A DNA stretch of 64,000 nucleotides from Hydractinia symbiolongicarpus (Eukaryota; Cnidaria; Hydrozoa; Anthoathecata; Hydractiniidae), in contig NC_079879.1 of assembly GCF_029227915.1 (NCBI RefSeq), positions 12,710,001 through 12,774,000 on the forward strand, in the 5' to 3' direction. Positions 36,501 to 47,924 of this stretch are shown in pieces. The notes under the pieces are model-generated. The model did no database searches. It was not told where the DNA came from and saw only the letters and a list, made by a program, of their open reading frames with translations. The position numbers and the translations under genes were made by a program. Numbering within the stretch: the stretch's first letter is position 1; every line of letters begins with the position of its first letter.

Positions 36501-39500
36501 ACGTTTTGTTACAGGCTAATGAAAACAATCCCAGATTTCTAACTCAAAGCTTAAAAAAATGATTTTGCTTAACTAAACCATAAATTTTTTAAGTTACAAA
36601 AGTTTGCATGTGATCCTGTTGCTTAAAATATCTGCAGAAATATCAAATAAATAATTATATTTTTACCCAAATAAAACTTCACTTCCACCTTCTATGAAAC
36701 ATCCAGCAATAAGACAAAATTTAGGACCAATTAGTGGTAGCTAAAATATATAAAACAGGTCATAAAACATCCAAAAAGTTATGATAGCGCAAGTGCTGAT
36801 AGGTGTTTACAACAAATTTGAGCATAAAAGTGAAATTTCGAAATCACTGTTATGAGCCTTATACATGCATACATATGTAGATACAGATACAAACAAGTAG
36901 CACGAAACAAGTGCACATGACGTAGTTAAAAAAATAAGCCGAATATTATGCTGCTGTGCACGAGAAATAATTTTAGAAATAATTTCTTATGTTTTTAAAC
37001 TATACCCCAATCTTGGGAACGGAAATCTACTTCTTAGTTTGCTTCACCTATCACATACCTCACAACACGAATTCAATCAACCAATGTTGGCCAAACCTAT
37101 TTTATGTCAGACTGTAACCATATACTTCATAACATACAAACCCTGTGAAAGTTGTTTCTAGGTAAACCATGGAATGCTTCTTTGCAAGCTTTTGACCGTA
37201 AGACTATATTTTATACCACACATACCCTGTCAAGGTTGTTTCTAGACATAATTACGGTGTGTTCTTTCGTAAGGGCTTGACCGTGAAACTAGACTTTATA
37301 GGACACAAACCCTGTTAAGGTTGCTTCTAGGTATTGATAAAGATTAAAGGTGTTTGGTATAAATATTGGTCGCACATATTTAGAAGGGTCTTTCCTTTCT
37401 CAACATGGCAGAGAAAATTCAGAGAAAATTCTGATGGGATACATAAAATATATGCCGAATTGCTCGAGGAAATTAAATGTAATTCTTTGTTACCATTTCC
37501 TGACATGCTACAAAAAAAAGTTGATTTAATTTAAAGAAATTAACCTGCAGAGTACTATCTTCCTGCCTATGTAAGAACAAACAAGGATCAAAGCAAATGG
37601 CCACAACAAAAACATTTGTCCAAAAATGATACACTATTGTTAAAACTTGTGACTGTCTTAAGAAAGAAGAATGCATACTTAACAACAAATGTTTCTCACA
37701 AAATATCATTTGCAACTTTATTCATGCACAATAACCAGGCAGCAAAATATACAGGACTTTGTGAAACAATGTTTAAAAAAAGATACGCTAACCATAACAA
37801 ATCATTTAACACCAAAAAGTACCAAATAGTACATTGCTTTCTACAGAGGTTCGGAATAAGAAAGAGCAAGGAAAGAGCGGATCATAAAGAAAGTAAAGGA
37901 ATATAAACCAGAAAGAGAAACATGCCTGTTGCGCCTAACGGTAAGTTTTAGATAGAAACCCACACAGAATCAAACTTATTAAACAAACGCAGCGAAATCG
38001 TGGCCCAATACCGTCAGAAGAAAAACTATTACTTGCTTTCCTCTTTTGATAGTAAAGATTGACGTCTTAGGAAGAAGACATGATAATTAACATTGCACTG
38101 TATTATATTTTAACGAATTAATTTGCTGAGGATTGTTGCACTTTTGGCTCAACTGTATGTTGAACTAAAGGAGGATTAATAGAAAATAGTAAGATTTTGC
38201 ACGTGAAAAAGATGATGCTGTGGCAATACTGGTTAGGCGACTCCAATTTAATAGGCTAAATCGATAGTAGCTTACGGTCGGTCGGTCGGTCGAATGGAGA
38301 AATAAAAATGTTATCAAGAATGTATGGTTGGAACAACAACAACAACAAGAATAACAAAGGAGGAGGGTTTTCAACAACCGTTTTTTTATGTATTTTCGCA
38401 TAATGCACACAGTTTATATTTTTAGTTGCGAAGAAAAAGTAATGATAATTTGTCTCACTAAAAAATATGTAACTATAGTTCTCAATGTGAAAAGATAAAA
38501 ATACTTACATGCTCAAAAACTTGTTTTTAAAAGTTGTGCAGCAAGAATTTTTCTTGTGCAGCCCTTAAAATTAGCGTCAGCATTCGGCACTGCCAACATA
38601 ATTTCCGATGTAAAATACGAAGAAACCGTAGTCAGCAATTTTTTTGCCGACGTAATTTTGTTGTGAAATTTTTAAACAACATAATTTTGATTTTGTTTGA
38701 GCTACTCCCACTCATTGCGACTACAAAATAATTACATTCGATTTTCAGTAAGTTAAGCCATTATCACTAACTAAAATCACTCAGGCTACAGAAATACTGT
38801 GGTACCATTCGATTTTTAATAATAGTCTAAAAAATTGTATATCGTATTAAAAAGAAGTCCAGAAGTTCTTTCTCCCACACAACACAGCAGCCAATAAGTC
38901 AGCCCAGCCCTCGGTTTTGTCAGGAGAGATGTTCTGCAAAGACTCTAACAATTGAGTCTCCTGTACAGTTTTGCTTCATGTTAAACTGTGCCAGTGACAA
39001 GCATTTTCGAAGCATGTCACCGGCAACTTCTGCGATATACAACCTAATGATGCCCTAACCTAATGAGTCCATCTCGAAACATAAGGCAGTTGGCAGTGAA
39101 CTATTAACCTAACAAAAAATAGGAAGGTATGTCAATAAGACTTGTACTCTATTCCTATTTGTAATCGTCTTAGGAGATCAATGCATCAAATTTATGAGAG
39201 GTCTAGTCCTAATAAAAAGTGAATGACGAAAGTTATTGCCAGCTGAAAAATTTCACTATAAAAAATATTGCTGACGCAATGCCGACACAAATCAGTTGAA
39301 ATGTATCTCACGTCGGTAGTTTTATTGCCGACGCAAAAAAATTCTAATTTTAAGGGCTGCTTGTGTTGTTTTGAAAGTTATACAGCAAGAATTATTCTTG
39401 TGCTGTTTTGAAAGTTGTACAGAATATACTTGTATTGTTTTGAAAGTTATACAGCAGGTTATACTTTTGCTGTTTCGAGACTTACACAGCAAGTCATTCT

Positions 39501-41804
39501 TCTCCTCCTTAAAATAATAAAACAAACAATTTTATTGTTCTTTTAATGTTTTTTGCGCACTTTTATAGGAAAATCTAAATTTAGGTGCAAATTATTTTTG
39601 GACTATGGTTGTTTAGTTGAGAATATTTAAAGTCATTCGCAGCTGTAAAATCATTTTTTTTAAAATTCATAACAGAGGAGGGTGTTACGACAAGCATATT
39701 CTATCTTATTTTAATTATTTTTCCTAAATGATATCGACTAAAGTCTTGCTGTATTACAGCTTAGGTAGCGTAATTTTAAACATATATATAATCATAACGA
39801 AGGAGGGTGTTACGACAATAATCTGTCTTGTTGTACGATAACTATTTTAGCGAAAGTAGCTATTTTTTTTTATAAATGACATAAAAATTTGAAAACTTCT
39901 GTTTAACCATGTAATTATTTTTGTGATTACAAAATTAGCGCATTGCGCATTTTAGTTTTATCACAACAAATAACAAAGAATCAACTTCCAATGGCGTTAA
40001 CAACAGTGGTCCTAAGTAAAGTAACGTTATTGACCTTGTTGACATTCAACCAACAAATGCTATGCTCATTATATTTTCACGAGATGGGATAAGAAATTGT
40101 TTTTTTTTTTCTTTTTTTTTCTTTAAAACTTTTTTGCTTGATATTATTATTATTTTTATTTTCGTGCAAATTAGGGTTGGTCCCGTAGAACAACTAATTA
40201 AATTGGAGTCGCCTTATACCAATTAGGATGAAAAAGAATTGCATTAAGAAAACCCCAGTAAAATCAAAGGACATTAGAATTTTTTTCACAAAAGGAAATA
40301 AACATTGAAATTCATGTCTATAGTACAAACAAAGTATATAATTAAAATTGATAAGCAGATTTTGTCTTATAAAATACGTTTTTATTAGACTTAAATTCAA
40401 CAATTTCATTTCGTCTAAACTCCAACCACTTTAGTTACATATTCGAAGCACGCTGGGTACTTTCATAAAAAAATTGTGAATTATGAAATTTAAAAAATTT
40501 GCATGAATAAATTTCTGCAAATAACAAGATTCAACAAAATTTCGTGTGGATCAATTTTCTGAAATGACAAGATTCAAAAAAAATTGTGTGGATTAATTTC
40601 CGCGAAAAGTGCAAAAATTTGCAAAATCTTTAAAATTAATTCACACAGAGTTACTCAATTAAACATTTATTTTTAAATCATCAGCATTAAGCAATATTTT
40701 AGAGAACAAATAAACATCTCTATACAACTCACCAATTTGCCAATAAATGGAGAAACGACAAAAACTACTAATGGATAGACAGCAAAAATAAGGCCAGTAA
40801 TTGTTCCATCAGATCCTTTTTTTAAAGCCTACATGAAAAGTAAAAAAAAAACATATGTAAATACAAAAAGAGAGAAGCATAAGTGCAAAAAAAGAATATA
40901 TTCTTACTTTGTGAAATTTAATGCAGTTTCCCTCTTTCACTCGGTAAGGCTTATAGCAAAAAACTTTAAATGCTGTAAATCATTCTAGTATTGTAACTCT
41001 CCTGGCAATTTACTTCAGGAATTGACAGTTCCTGAGGTAAATGCCAAGGTACATTTTGGTTTGCCTTGCGAATTTTTTTGTAGACTTCAAAAACACGCTA
41101 AACCAAACACAGCAAATTAGCAAATGTTTTTTTAAACATTTTTTTCCTTAACACATGTAGTGTGGATTCTGGGTTCTCATGTTTGGAGTTTGTTTCAAAA
41201 ATGAAAAAAGCATAAATAGCTCAGTCAAGTAAAAAAAAATTAATAAATGCAACCACATGCAAAGATATTATGGAATTGGTTATGGGATACCAACAACTGC
41301 CAAGGAAATTTTGATTTGAGTCGCCAAATTTTTGGCAAGGAGCTTTTTGCTAACTTGCGAGGACTGAAATGTCAACATCCTACGGGCTGACTCTAACAAT
41401 ACTGTTTGTTCATGTGTGTTTGTATATTTATAAGGAATAATTATAGTGGTGGGTTTGTCTAGCCCTACTAATACATACAAGTTTTTCAAAATGCTACTAT
41501 TACTTATAACCAAACCACATACCTCAGGGGCGAAGAATGGAGCTATCATAGAAAATGCACATGTTCCAACAAAATAAAGTAATGCCATAGATATTAAAAC
41601 TAGTAAATCTGTTTTGGTTTTGATGAGCTTTGTACTTTCTTGCTTATTGACTGGAAATGTCCCCACTGAATTATTTGAAGTAATGCTGCTTTGCCGACAG
41701 AACACATTTGGGGATGTGTGAAGGCTACTTGTTTTTCCTTGACTTGACCGTGACTGGACTGATGAAGAGATTTCAGCATCATCATTATTGACTACAGTGC
41801 TCAT
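27568..41804 (-). CDS. SLC18B1: MFS transporter, SLC18B1-like (vesicular polyamine transporter type)
   Basis: A complete gene of 15 coding exons: 41523-41804, 40733-40828, 36667-36740, 36319-36466, 36148-36216, 34315-34405, 34045-34128, 33677-33756, 32310-32408, 31167-31264, 30185-30280, 29911-29985, 29732-29798, 28425-28471, 27568-27613. All introns are GT-AG, phases agree throughout, and the product is 483 aa, close to the roughly 456 of human SLC18B1. A polar N-terminal tail of about 65 residues precedes TM1 (LLVLISMALLYFVGTCAF). Family motifs include SGLGFTAGPALGGFLY after TM5, GLVFLIPSVLYTISAPLLG and SVIGPTLGGAL near TM11. SLC18B1 is a proton-coupled major facilitator of secretory vesicles reported to carry polyamines; substrate here is inferred. 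Intron 2 (about 4 kb) holds several mobile elements. The main alternative is another SLC18-type vesicular amine transporter. Confidence 0.93.
30812..30846. repeat. (ACAAT)n microsatellite
   Basis: About six consecutive acaat pentamers inside an intron of the SLC18B1-like gene. Confidence 0.85.
37125..37335. repeat. ~86-bp minisatellite in intron 2 of the SLC18B1-like gene
   Basis: Two and a half copies of a unit containing ccctgtcaaggttgtttcta, then gcttttgaccgtaagact and atattttataccacacat. The copies of the first motif are at about 37140, 37227 and 37311. A related caaggttgttttt segment also occurs near 27877. Confidence 0.7.
37616..37906 (+). pseudogene. Retroelement remnant with GIY-YIG-like nuclease motif
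   Basis: An open frame of 96 codons antisense to the host gene, within intron 2. It contains AAKYTGLCETMFKKRYANHN, which matches the pattern Y-x-G-x-x-x-x-x-F-K-x-R-Y-x-N-H of GIY-YIG nuclease segments found in retroelement-derived ORFs (for example Penelope-like elements). The preceding residues (NAYLTTNVSHKISFA) fit the region usually found just before it. A second frame at 37334-37534 may be an upstream part of the same dead element. No reverse transcriptase is visible, so this is a fragment. Confidence 0.5.
38277..38292. repeat. (GGTC)n microsatellite
   Basis: Four ggtc-type tetramers (cggtcggtcggtcggtcg) in intron 2 of the SLC18B1-like gene. Confidence 0.7.
38515..39500. repeat. ~50-bp minisatellite split by a TIR element
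   Basis: Copies of gttttgaaagttgtacagca followed by agaattattcttgtgct occur at 39366-39500 (about three units) and one at 38522-38558, on the other side of the inserted element. This shows that the element landed within the array. Confidence 0.65.
38559..39359. mobile_element. hAT-like non-autonomous TIR element
   Basis: An 801-bp element with perfect 16-bp terminal inverted repeats, cagcccttaaaattag at the left and its complement at the right. Subterminal inverted segments carry gcgtcagcattcggc- and gcgtcggcaat-like copies. It is flanked by cttgtg on both sides (38553-38558 and 39360-39365). CAG-start termini are typical of hAT elements. The 6-bp duplication is shorter than the usual 8 bp, so the assignment to hAT is likely rather than certain. 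No transposase frame is present. Confidence 0.7.
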
Positions 41805-43110
41805 AGTGAATCTTGGTTTTTTTAAATTGTGTTAAACTGTAAAAAATCAAAGACATACACAATAAAGTAACAAAAAAAAATTGAAGCAGTATTATAGGCC
41901 TATATATTAAATACTGCAATACTACGAACATATTGGAGACAAATTACCCATTCTCGAAAGTAGAATGAACAGATAGTGGTATTATGGTATATTTAAAAAC
42001 ATAAAAAGCACCCTTTTCCAGGGCAATTTTTTTGTGCAAATTCAGATAAAAAAAATATGGGATACTAACAATCTGTCTGTTTCCTAAAAAATTTTGGAAA
42101 ACAATTTTTATGGCCACTGATATATTGTTTCCACAAAAATCTTTTTCACAGTAATTTCGATTCATCTGAAAAGATGAAACAAATCACTGCTTAATTGATA
42201 TTTTAAATACATTTATGTATGGCATTTTAAATCACTGTTATTTAACATAATTTCCGGTTTTTTATACTGATCGCATAAAAAATTACTAAAAATTACCAAA
42301 AATTTTTTTTTTTCTATTTCAAAATCTGGAAATTGGATTACCAAGTGCCCAAAACATGCGAAATGATTCTTCTTGATAAAACAAAGTTGTGTTGTAAGTT
42401 TCAAGTTCAAATGATAATCCTAACAAGAGTTATTATATTTTCCCCATTATAAGGGTTTCATAGAGTTTTTTAGGGGTAGTTACGAGTAATAGCCAATATC
42501 AAAGCCTCTGAAAGGTATGGGACCTAAATATTTGGCATGCAGGTTTCTAACAAATAATTATTGAAACTCAGCAAGTATCGTAGCTATGCAACATGGTATT
42601 CAGGAGTTATTAAAATAAAAACCACCAGGGGTGCGAAAAATCTTAAGGAACAAGCTTACCAAAAACTTTCTATTAAAAATAACAACTGTACTTGAGCATT
42701 CGTTCAGTAGTTTTAAGACTGATTTAATTTTTTTTAGACAGTGTTTCTAAATCGAAGCGTAGCTAGTGAATATTACCTAACTTATTTATCATCACAAGGA
42801 TCTTTTTGTGAGTCCTTGCAAACTTAGACTTCAGAACTCTGGGCATGATATTGTTTTGTGTGCTACATCTCCTTCACCTGTTAACTTTCCGAGCTTCCTT
42901 TTTTACGATAAACTTCCCAAACCAGAATCATTTTTCTGTTGTGTTATAACCATATGTTTCAATATCCATTTGAAATCTTGCCTAAAAATATGTATCTTTT
43001 CTTGATCTGATTTCTTTCGCCAGCCAGAACGAAACATCATCAACATATAATAAATTAGGTTTAATCCATTTCCATTTAATCCATTTACTGCTACTACTAT
43101 AAAAACGACT
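41805..43110. other. Upstream flank of the SLC18B1-like gene
   Basis: This stretch should contain the 5' UTR and promoter of the minus-strand transporter. A possible 5' UTR acceptor (tttttacag) lies about 35 bp before the ATG. No other gene is supported. A 65-codon plus-strand frame at 42808 is mildly protein-like but has no family match that I know. Confidence 0.5.
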
Positions 43111-43111
43111 C

Positions 43112-43445
43112 ATGGCGCCGTAGATTAGTGGTTATAGCTCTCGTACTCTGTGCGGGAGACCGGGGTTCGATTCCTCTTGACGGCGATTCAACATGGGCGA
43201 GTGAATGTTACCATAGCCCCGGGTTAACCCAAGCCATGTGAGGGAAATTGGGAAGATGGCACACTGTGTGGGCCGTTGGATGTTGCCGGGAGTTGTCTAG
43301 TAGAGCGCGGGCTCTAATTGGGTCTGCGTAGCTCAAAATGAGCATTAAATACTCTAGGACTCTCCATCTACGCCATGGCCCCTCCTGGAAATAATAGACA
43401 GGGTATATCCCTCGATATTTGTGAGGCTAGCCATGTAAAATATGC
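43112..43445 (+). mobile_element. tRNA-derived SINE (copy 1)
   Basis: The head is tRNA-like: an A-box-like tagattagtggttatagc, a B box ggttcgattcc, and a partial acceptor stem (cgccgt pairing with acggcg). The anticodon loop would be nine bases, so this is not a working tRNA. It is followed by about 260 bp of unrelated body that includes gccatgtgagggaaattggg (about 43217-43240), shared with two other SINE copies in this window. The downstream end near ggctagccatg is approximate. Confidence 0.75.
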
Positions 43446-43891
43446 ACATCTAAAATGTTGTAGAGCTAGCTAGCCAGAAATTGCAAAACAAGAGAATTAG
43501 ACTGAGCGCTAAGTAAAGAAAAACGTTAGCTGAACCAAAAATCTTATTGTACTCAAGGCGATACTGTATTGTGTGCATATGATGAATGCAATATTTAATA
43601 CTTTCTGAGCTCTAATAAATCTTCTGCAAATGTGCAATTCTGTTGCAAGGTTGCAACAAGTATGTTTATTTTCTTTAATAGGGTCGATCAACAGGGGCCC
43701 GGGACACTTTTTGCGTATACATAAACAAAACTAGAGGCCCTTAGGCCTTGAGGTCAGCGCGACTGAGAACTTTAAATGTGTGAGTGAGAATTTTTTTATC
43801 CACTAAAGTAAAAAAGAAAATTTTCTTCCGCTTCAAGATAGTAAAATTTACCAACTTTCCTCTGAATAACGATATTAGTTCAAATATCGTC

Positions 43892-44220
43892 TCACTTCTT
43901 ATGCTTGGTTTCCACTGCGAGATAGCGTGAGATAATTGGCATATTACTGGGTACGGAGAAAGGAAGTACTATTTCTCGAAAGTTCAAATAAATAGGAATC
44001 TGACTTTTCAATTTGAATATTCCCGTTTTCAGTTGCAATTGAATTGGGCATTCGTCTAAAGCAAGATATTGACTGGTGTAACCTAGGCTGACGTAAAGAT
44101 CATTCCCTAGTGTCAAAATACGATCAAGATTCAGTCCAGTAACGCACAGACGCAATAGAAAGGTAACAGATGGCCCACAAAGCATTGCACACGCATTGGC
44201 TACCCGCTGATTCTCCAAAT
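43892..44220 (-). pseudogene. Transposon-associated Cys-protease-like domain, frameshifted
   Basis: On the minus strand one frame begins GSQCVCNALWAICYLSIASV and runs to a stop after YWTES. A neighbouring frame then continues the same domain with LNLDRILTLGNDLYVSLG and YLALDECPIQ. The pattern G-x-QC-x-x-NAL, then L-D-x-I-L-x-x-G-x-x-L-Y, then Y-L-x-x-DE-x-P resembles a domain I know from large transposon proteins (often Helitron-associated), similar to OTU or herpes-tegument-type cysteine peptidases; the family name is from memory and uncertain. The frameshift lies near 44130. It is a dead fragment, since nothing else of the element is seen. Confidence 0.5.
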
Positions 44221-44860
44221 CTAGAATGACCTTGATAAAATGAGCCTACTACTATTTTATCTGGGTTGACAGGCCCGGGGTTGGACTAAACGTCACTAGC
44301 CATTAGAAAAGCCAAAGTAATATTTACACACAAATTGAACAGAATGGAGCTGGCCTTAAGAGCGAGAAAATTTCTTCAGAAACCGTAGTTCTGAACTGAG
44401 CTCAGTGGTTGAACCGAAAGTTCAAATAGCAATGCGATATGCCTAGATCGTAAAAATACAACAAAGTAGAACAGTAAAATTATATATATATTTTTTATAT
44501 ATATTATTTTTTATTGCAAAAAAAATCTATTCTATAAGTTATATATATGTAAAAGTATATTGTAAGATCAAGGTAGTGTCCAAGTCTGACAATAGATTAA
44601 ATAGTAACAAAGTAAACGTGTCTAAACAAGTAACCAAGTAAACCGTTGTTCTTTCGCTTGACCTATGAGAAAAGAAGAAAAAAAACTACACAATATTTTG
44701 TAAACAAAGGGAAGAAACTTTTGCAAGAAGGAAAATTTGCGAAAATTAGGGACCATCAAAAGCTCCATTTTCGATTTCACAATCCAAATTAATGCCCCAT
44801 AAGATAATTATGAGGATAGTGCTACTAAATATATCAAGACGGTATTAAAGAAAAAAATAG
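44221..44860. other. AT-rich non-coding stretch
   Basis: No gene seen. A (TA)n-rich stretch lies at about 44480-44550. Confidence 0.5.
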
Positions 44861-44997
44861 TCATGTTGAAGAAGAACTACTTTGTTCATCACTAACATAC
44901 TGCCAAGGGGCTCCCAGTTCTGGGGACCGCGGATCGAATCCCGCTCACTGCTTGGCAGTATGTTAGTGATGAACAAAGTAGTTCTTCTTCAATATGA
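44861..44997. mobile_element. Foldback enclosing a tRNA 3'-half-like loop
   Basis: Inverted arms of 47 bp (44861-44907 and 44951-44997) with one mismatch surround a 43-bp loop. The loop contains cccagttctgggga (anticodon-arm-like) and ggatcgaatcccgc (T-arm/B-box-like), so it looks like the 3' half of a tRNA or tRNA-type SINE. Confidence 0.75.
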
Positions 44998-46391
44998 CTT
45001 ACACGTATTATACATTGCATTAGGAGCAAAGCAGATTTTCACCAAGAACTTCACCGAAAACTGTGTTTTTGAAATTTCCACCATCTTTGAAAGTCTTTTT
45101 GGAAATTGGGACAAAAACTCAAAATTGGCAAATAATATTTAAAATCTTAAAAATGGAATTATTTTCGCCAAAAGCCAATTTTCAAATTTTTGACAGAAAT
45201 TAATTTTTGCGGATCGGTCACTTTTAGACTCTAAAGTTGCAAAATCCGCCACAATTTATTCCTGCTGTAATTGCCCAGTTATTTCAGCGTGAATATAATT
45301 GCTTTGGGCACAGATACAAGAGAGATATATTTGATAAAACAATCGTATTTTACAGTGCCCGGATCTTGTCTGTTTACAAGCGGAAGAGAGGGGGACCTTC
45401 ATGTAGCATCAAACAAACTACATTTGGTCAGAATGTACTTCCGTCATCATGATGGCAGAGCGTACTGCGATTGAAACATCATGACTAAACCTACCTCTTT
45501 TGCAACTGCCATGGCCTGATACTACTGACAGGGGGTGGGGGTGGGGGTTTTCAAAGTAACGTCGAATCAATGCTTAGTTTGGCAATGTGAGCATATGGAT
45601 GCCTACCCTAAACGAAGATGGCAATTTTTTTTGCCCGCCCACCACATTTTCATATGCAAAAATGACACGAACCGAACATTTTATTGATGTCGGCTTTAGC
45701 AGTTAGGACAGTAGGTCATTAACTAACTATATTTCAGTTAATATATAGCTAGCTAGCTAGCTAGCTAGCTTGCTAGCTTATTATATGCAGTGCGATTGGC
45801 AAAAATTAGAAGCCTGTTGAGGTTTGGGAATACTTAAATGCATTACCGGTAGCTACCTAATAGCTAGGTAGCTATAAAACAATAAATAGAAAAGTAGAAT
45901 AACTTGCCTTGAAAATGGTCAACGAAACCAGCGAGATCTTCAGTGTACGGGGACGTAACTACCAGTCAGACAGCCCAAACCGGAAATATATTTGGTTTTA
46001 TTTATATTTTAGCTGTATTTCAGATCTGATCAGATCAGTTTCTTTCTTTTAAAATGTCGTTTGGTTCTGGAAACTCATGATTCCTGCATCCTGATTGGCC
46101 GATGGGTGGAAAACGGCCTTTGGATTAAGTAGGGACGGACAGAGTAACACACGAACACAAAAAGGCAAATTGAAATAAAAGATCAGCTACCTGACGGCGC
46201 TGACCAATAAAATAGAGGGGTCACACTCAACGTATTTCGATTTAGCAGTTGATTCTCGTGGAATTTAATTTAAAATATAGTAAGATTTATTTTTTAAACA
46301 ATACAGCTATTGTATTTTGTTTACTGGACAGAAAAAAAGTGTAAAGATTATTATTTATTATTAAACTTTTTTCACTTGAGCTTCGTCATGA
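44998..46391. other. Non-coding stretch with (CTAG)n
   Basis: No supported gene. A (CTAG)n microsatellite runs from about 45747 to 45778, followed by further isolated tagctagg words near 45850-45870. Confidence 0.55.
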
Positions 46392-46532
46392 TGGAGAAAA
46401 GGAAACGTCTTCAAGAACGTTGCTGCAACGTTGTTTGATCAAGATGTGCCTGCTGGGCCTAATTCAATTCCAACTGAGATTGTCATGAGTGGAAGTGGGA
46501 AAGGATTCAAAACTCTGGACGATTATATATAA
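46392..46532 (+). pseudogene. Short coding-like fragment, unrecognised
   Basis: A 46-codon frame directly after a stop contains NVFKNVAATLFDQDVPAGPN and EIVMSGSGKGFKTLDDYI before its stop. Composition is much more protein-like than the surrounding AT-rich DNA. There is no start codon at its left end, so it would be the last exon or a fragment of a larger protein I cannot identify. Confidence 0.3.
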
Positions 46533-46807
46533 AACATTTGCCTAGTAGTAAAATAAGTTGATTTAAAAAGCAACATCTCTTTTGCAAACTCAATACTTGT
46601 ATACATTTTATTTTTTTACGAACATTTAACCAATGCTAAAAAAATTTTTGTCTTTGTCTCTTTTCTGCTTTTTGTTGCTCACTAAACATGTCGCTCATAA
46701 ATTCTTCCTGACGTCTGTCCTGTTCTTATTGAAGTCATATTTGCTTATTTGGATTTCTTTCTTTCTCTTTCCTATCTTCTTCTCCGAATCCGCAAATGCC
46801 TCATCAA

Positions 46808-47174
46808 TCAGAGATTTCCCATCTCCGTCCGAATCATAAGTGTTATCACCAAAACTTCGTCAGGAATGAACGGAGCTTCTAAAATATTTTAAATCAATAA
46901 AATACACATAGATTTCGTGATGCCCAGGATTTTGAAATTTGGTATTACCTTCATCAGCTGTTTCTTGTGTTACACTATCTTGTCTGTTTGCATTCTCGCT
47001 GTTGTTCACAGTTTTCGCGCCAACTTCTGTTACATCAGGCATGTCAACACTGTCTCGTGATCTTGATATCTCATCAATGTCGTCGTACGATGGAGGAAAG
47101 ATTGGAGATGCACCTGATTTTTTGTTGTTTTTTGCAAGTTTTTCAGTTTCGTTTTCATTTGCTTGAGGGTTTTT
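46808..47174 (-). CDS. Possible two-exon 3' end of an unrecognised gene
   Basis: On the minus strand a 226-bp exon (46949-47174) between AG and GAAG|gtaatacc encodes a polar, acidic and probably disordered segment containing PPSYDDIDEISRSRDSVDMP. It joins in phase to 46808-46878 (acceptor aatattttag), giving APFIPDEVLVITLMIRTE and a stop. Upstream, a lysine-rich frame EIKEKVDSAGPRK lies immediately before the first exon but one base out of frame. That may mean the acceptor is not real and the sequence is a frameshifted pseudogene. No family is recognised. Confidence 0.3.
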
Positions 47175-47670
47175 CTAGGCCCAGCTGAATCAACTTTTTC
47201 TTTTATTTCACCCACGCACTGTGTTGGATATTTGATTACAGTTGATAATTATCCTTCCCTCCCTGAACCATCTCTAACTTAACAATTTTCTTCTCTCTGT
47301 TTCTCCACTGCTTATACTTTCACCATGTTTAAGGGAAATTTTTGGTGACCGCATTGTTTTTATTTTCTTAAATCGCCTAAATCGCGAATAAGGCTTGCCT
47401 CGAGGCATTTTTATTTTCAGATTTCAATTAAATCGCTCTCACTTAAATTGAATTGATTTTATAAATCAAAATATGGGGTCACATCAAATTGCGATTTATT
47501 ACCATAGCAACGTCAAAGATTAATCTAAGTCTCCATCATAAATTTCGGTGTGATAGAAATCTTATCGATAAACTGCGAGATTGGAAAAATTTCTTTTCTT
47601 AGATAGGACTTTCAGGAAATTTCTTTCTTATAAGAATATTTTACTTGTTTCAAATTTCTGCCAAATTCAG

Positions 47671-47688
47671 CCCCCCCCCCCCCCCCCC
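47671..47688. repeat. Poly-C tract (18 C)
   Basis: An uninterrupted run of 18 cytosines, striking in such AT-rich surroundings and a likely site of sequencing length error. Confidence 0.9.
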
Positions 47689-47924
47689 ATTCACACCTAT
47701 TTAGAAACTGGTCGTGGCCTATTTACATAATGATGAAACTAGGGTATGTAGTTAGTTTAAGAACTAACAGTGAGCCAAAAATATATATGTAATTGTAAAA
47801 TAAACTTGTATGACTTTCTAATCCAGTAATTGCCCCAAGGCTATTTTTGCTCTATAAAATTAGACCAAGAATTAAAATTTAGAATTTTGAGAGATAGGCA
47901 TAATTTTCTCCCACTAATGATCTT

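Noticed and set aside
43112-43184. Functional tRNA gene
   Set aside because: A and B boxes are present but the anticodon loop would have nine bases and the acceptor stem is incomplete. The sequence continues into a SINE body.
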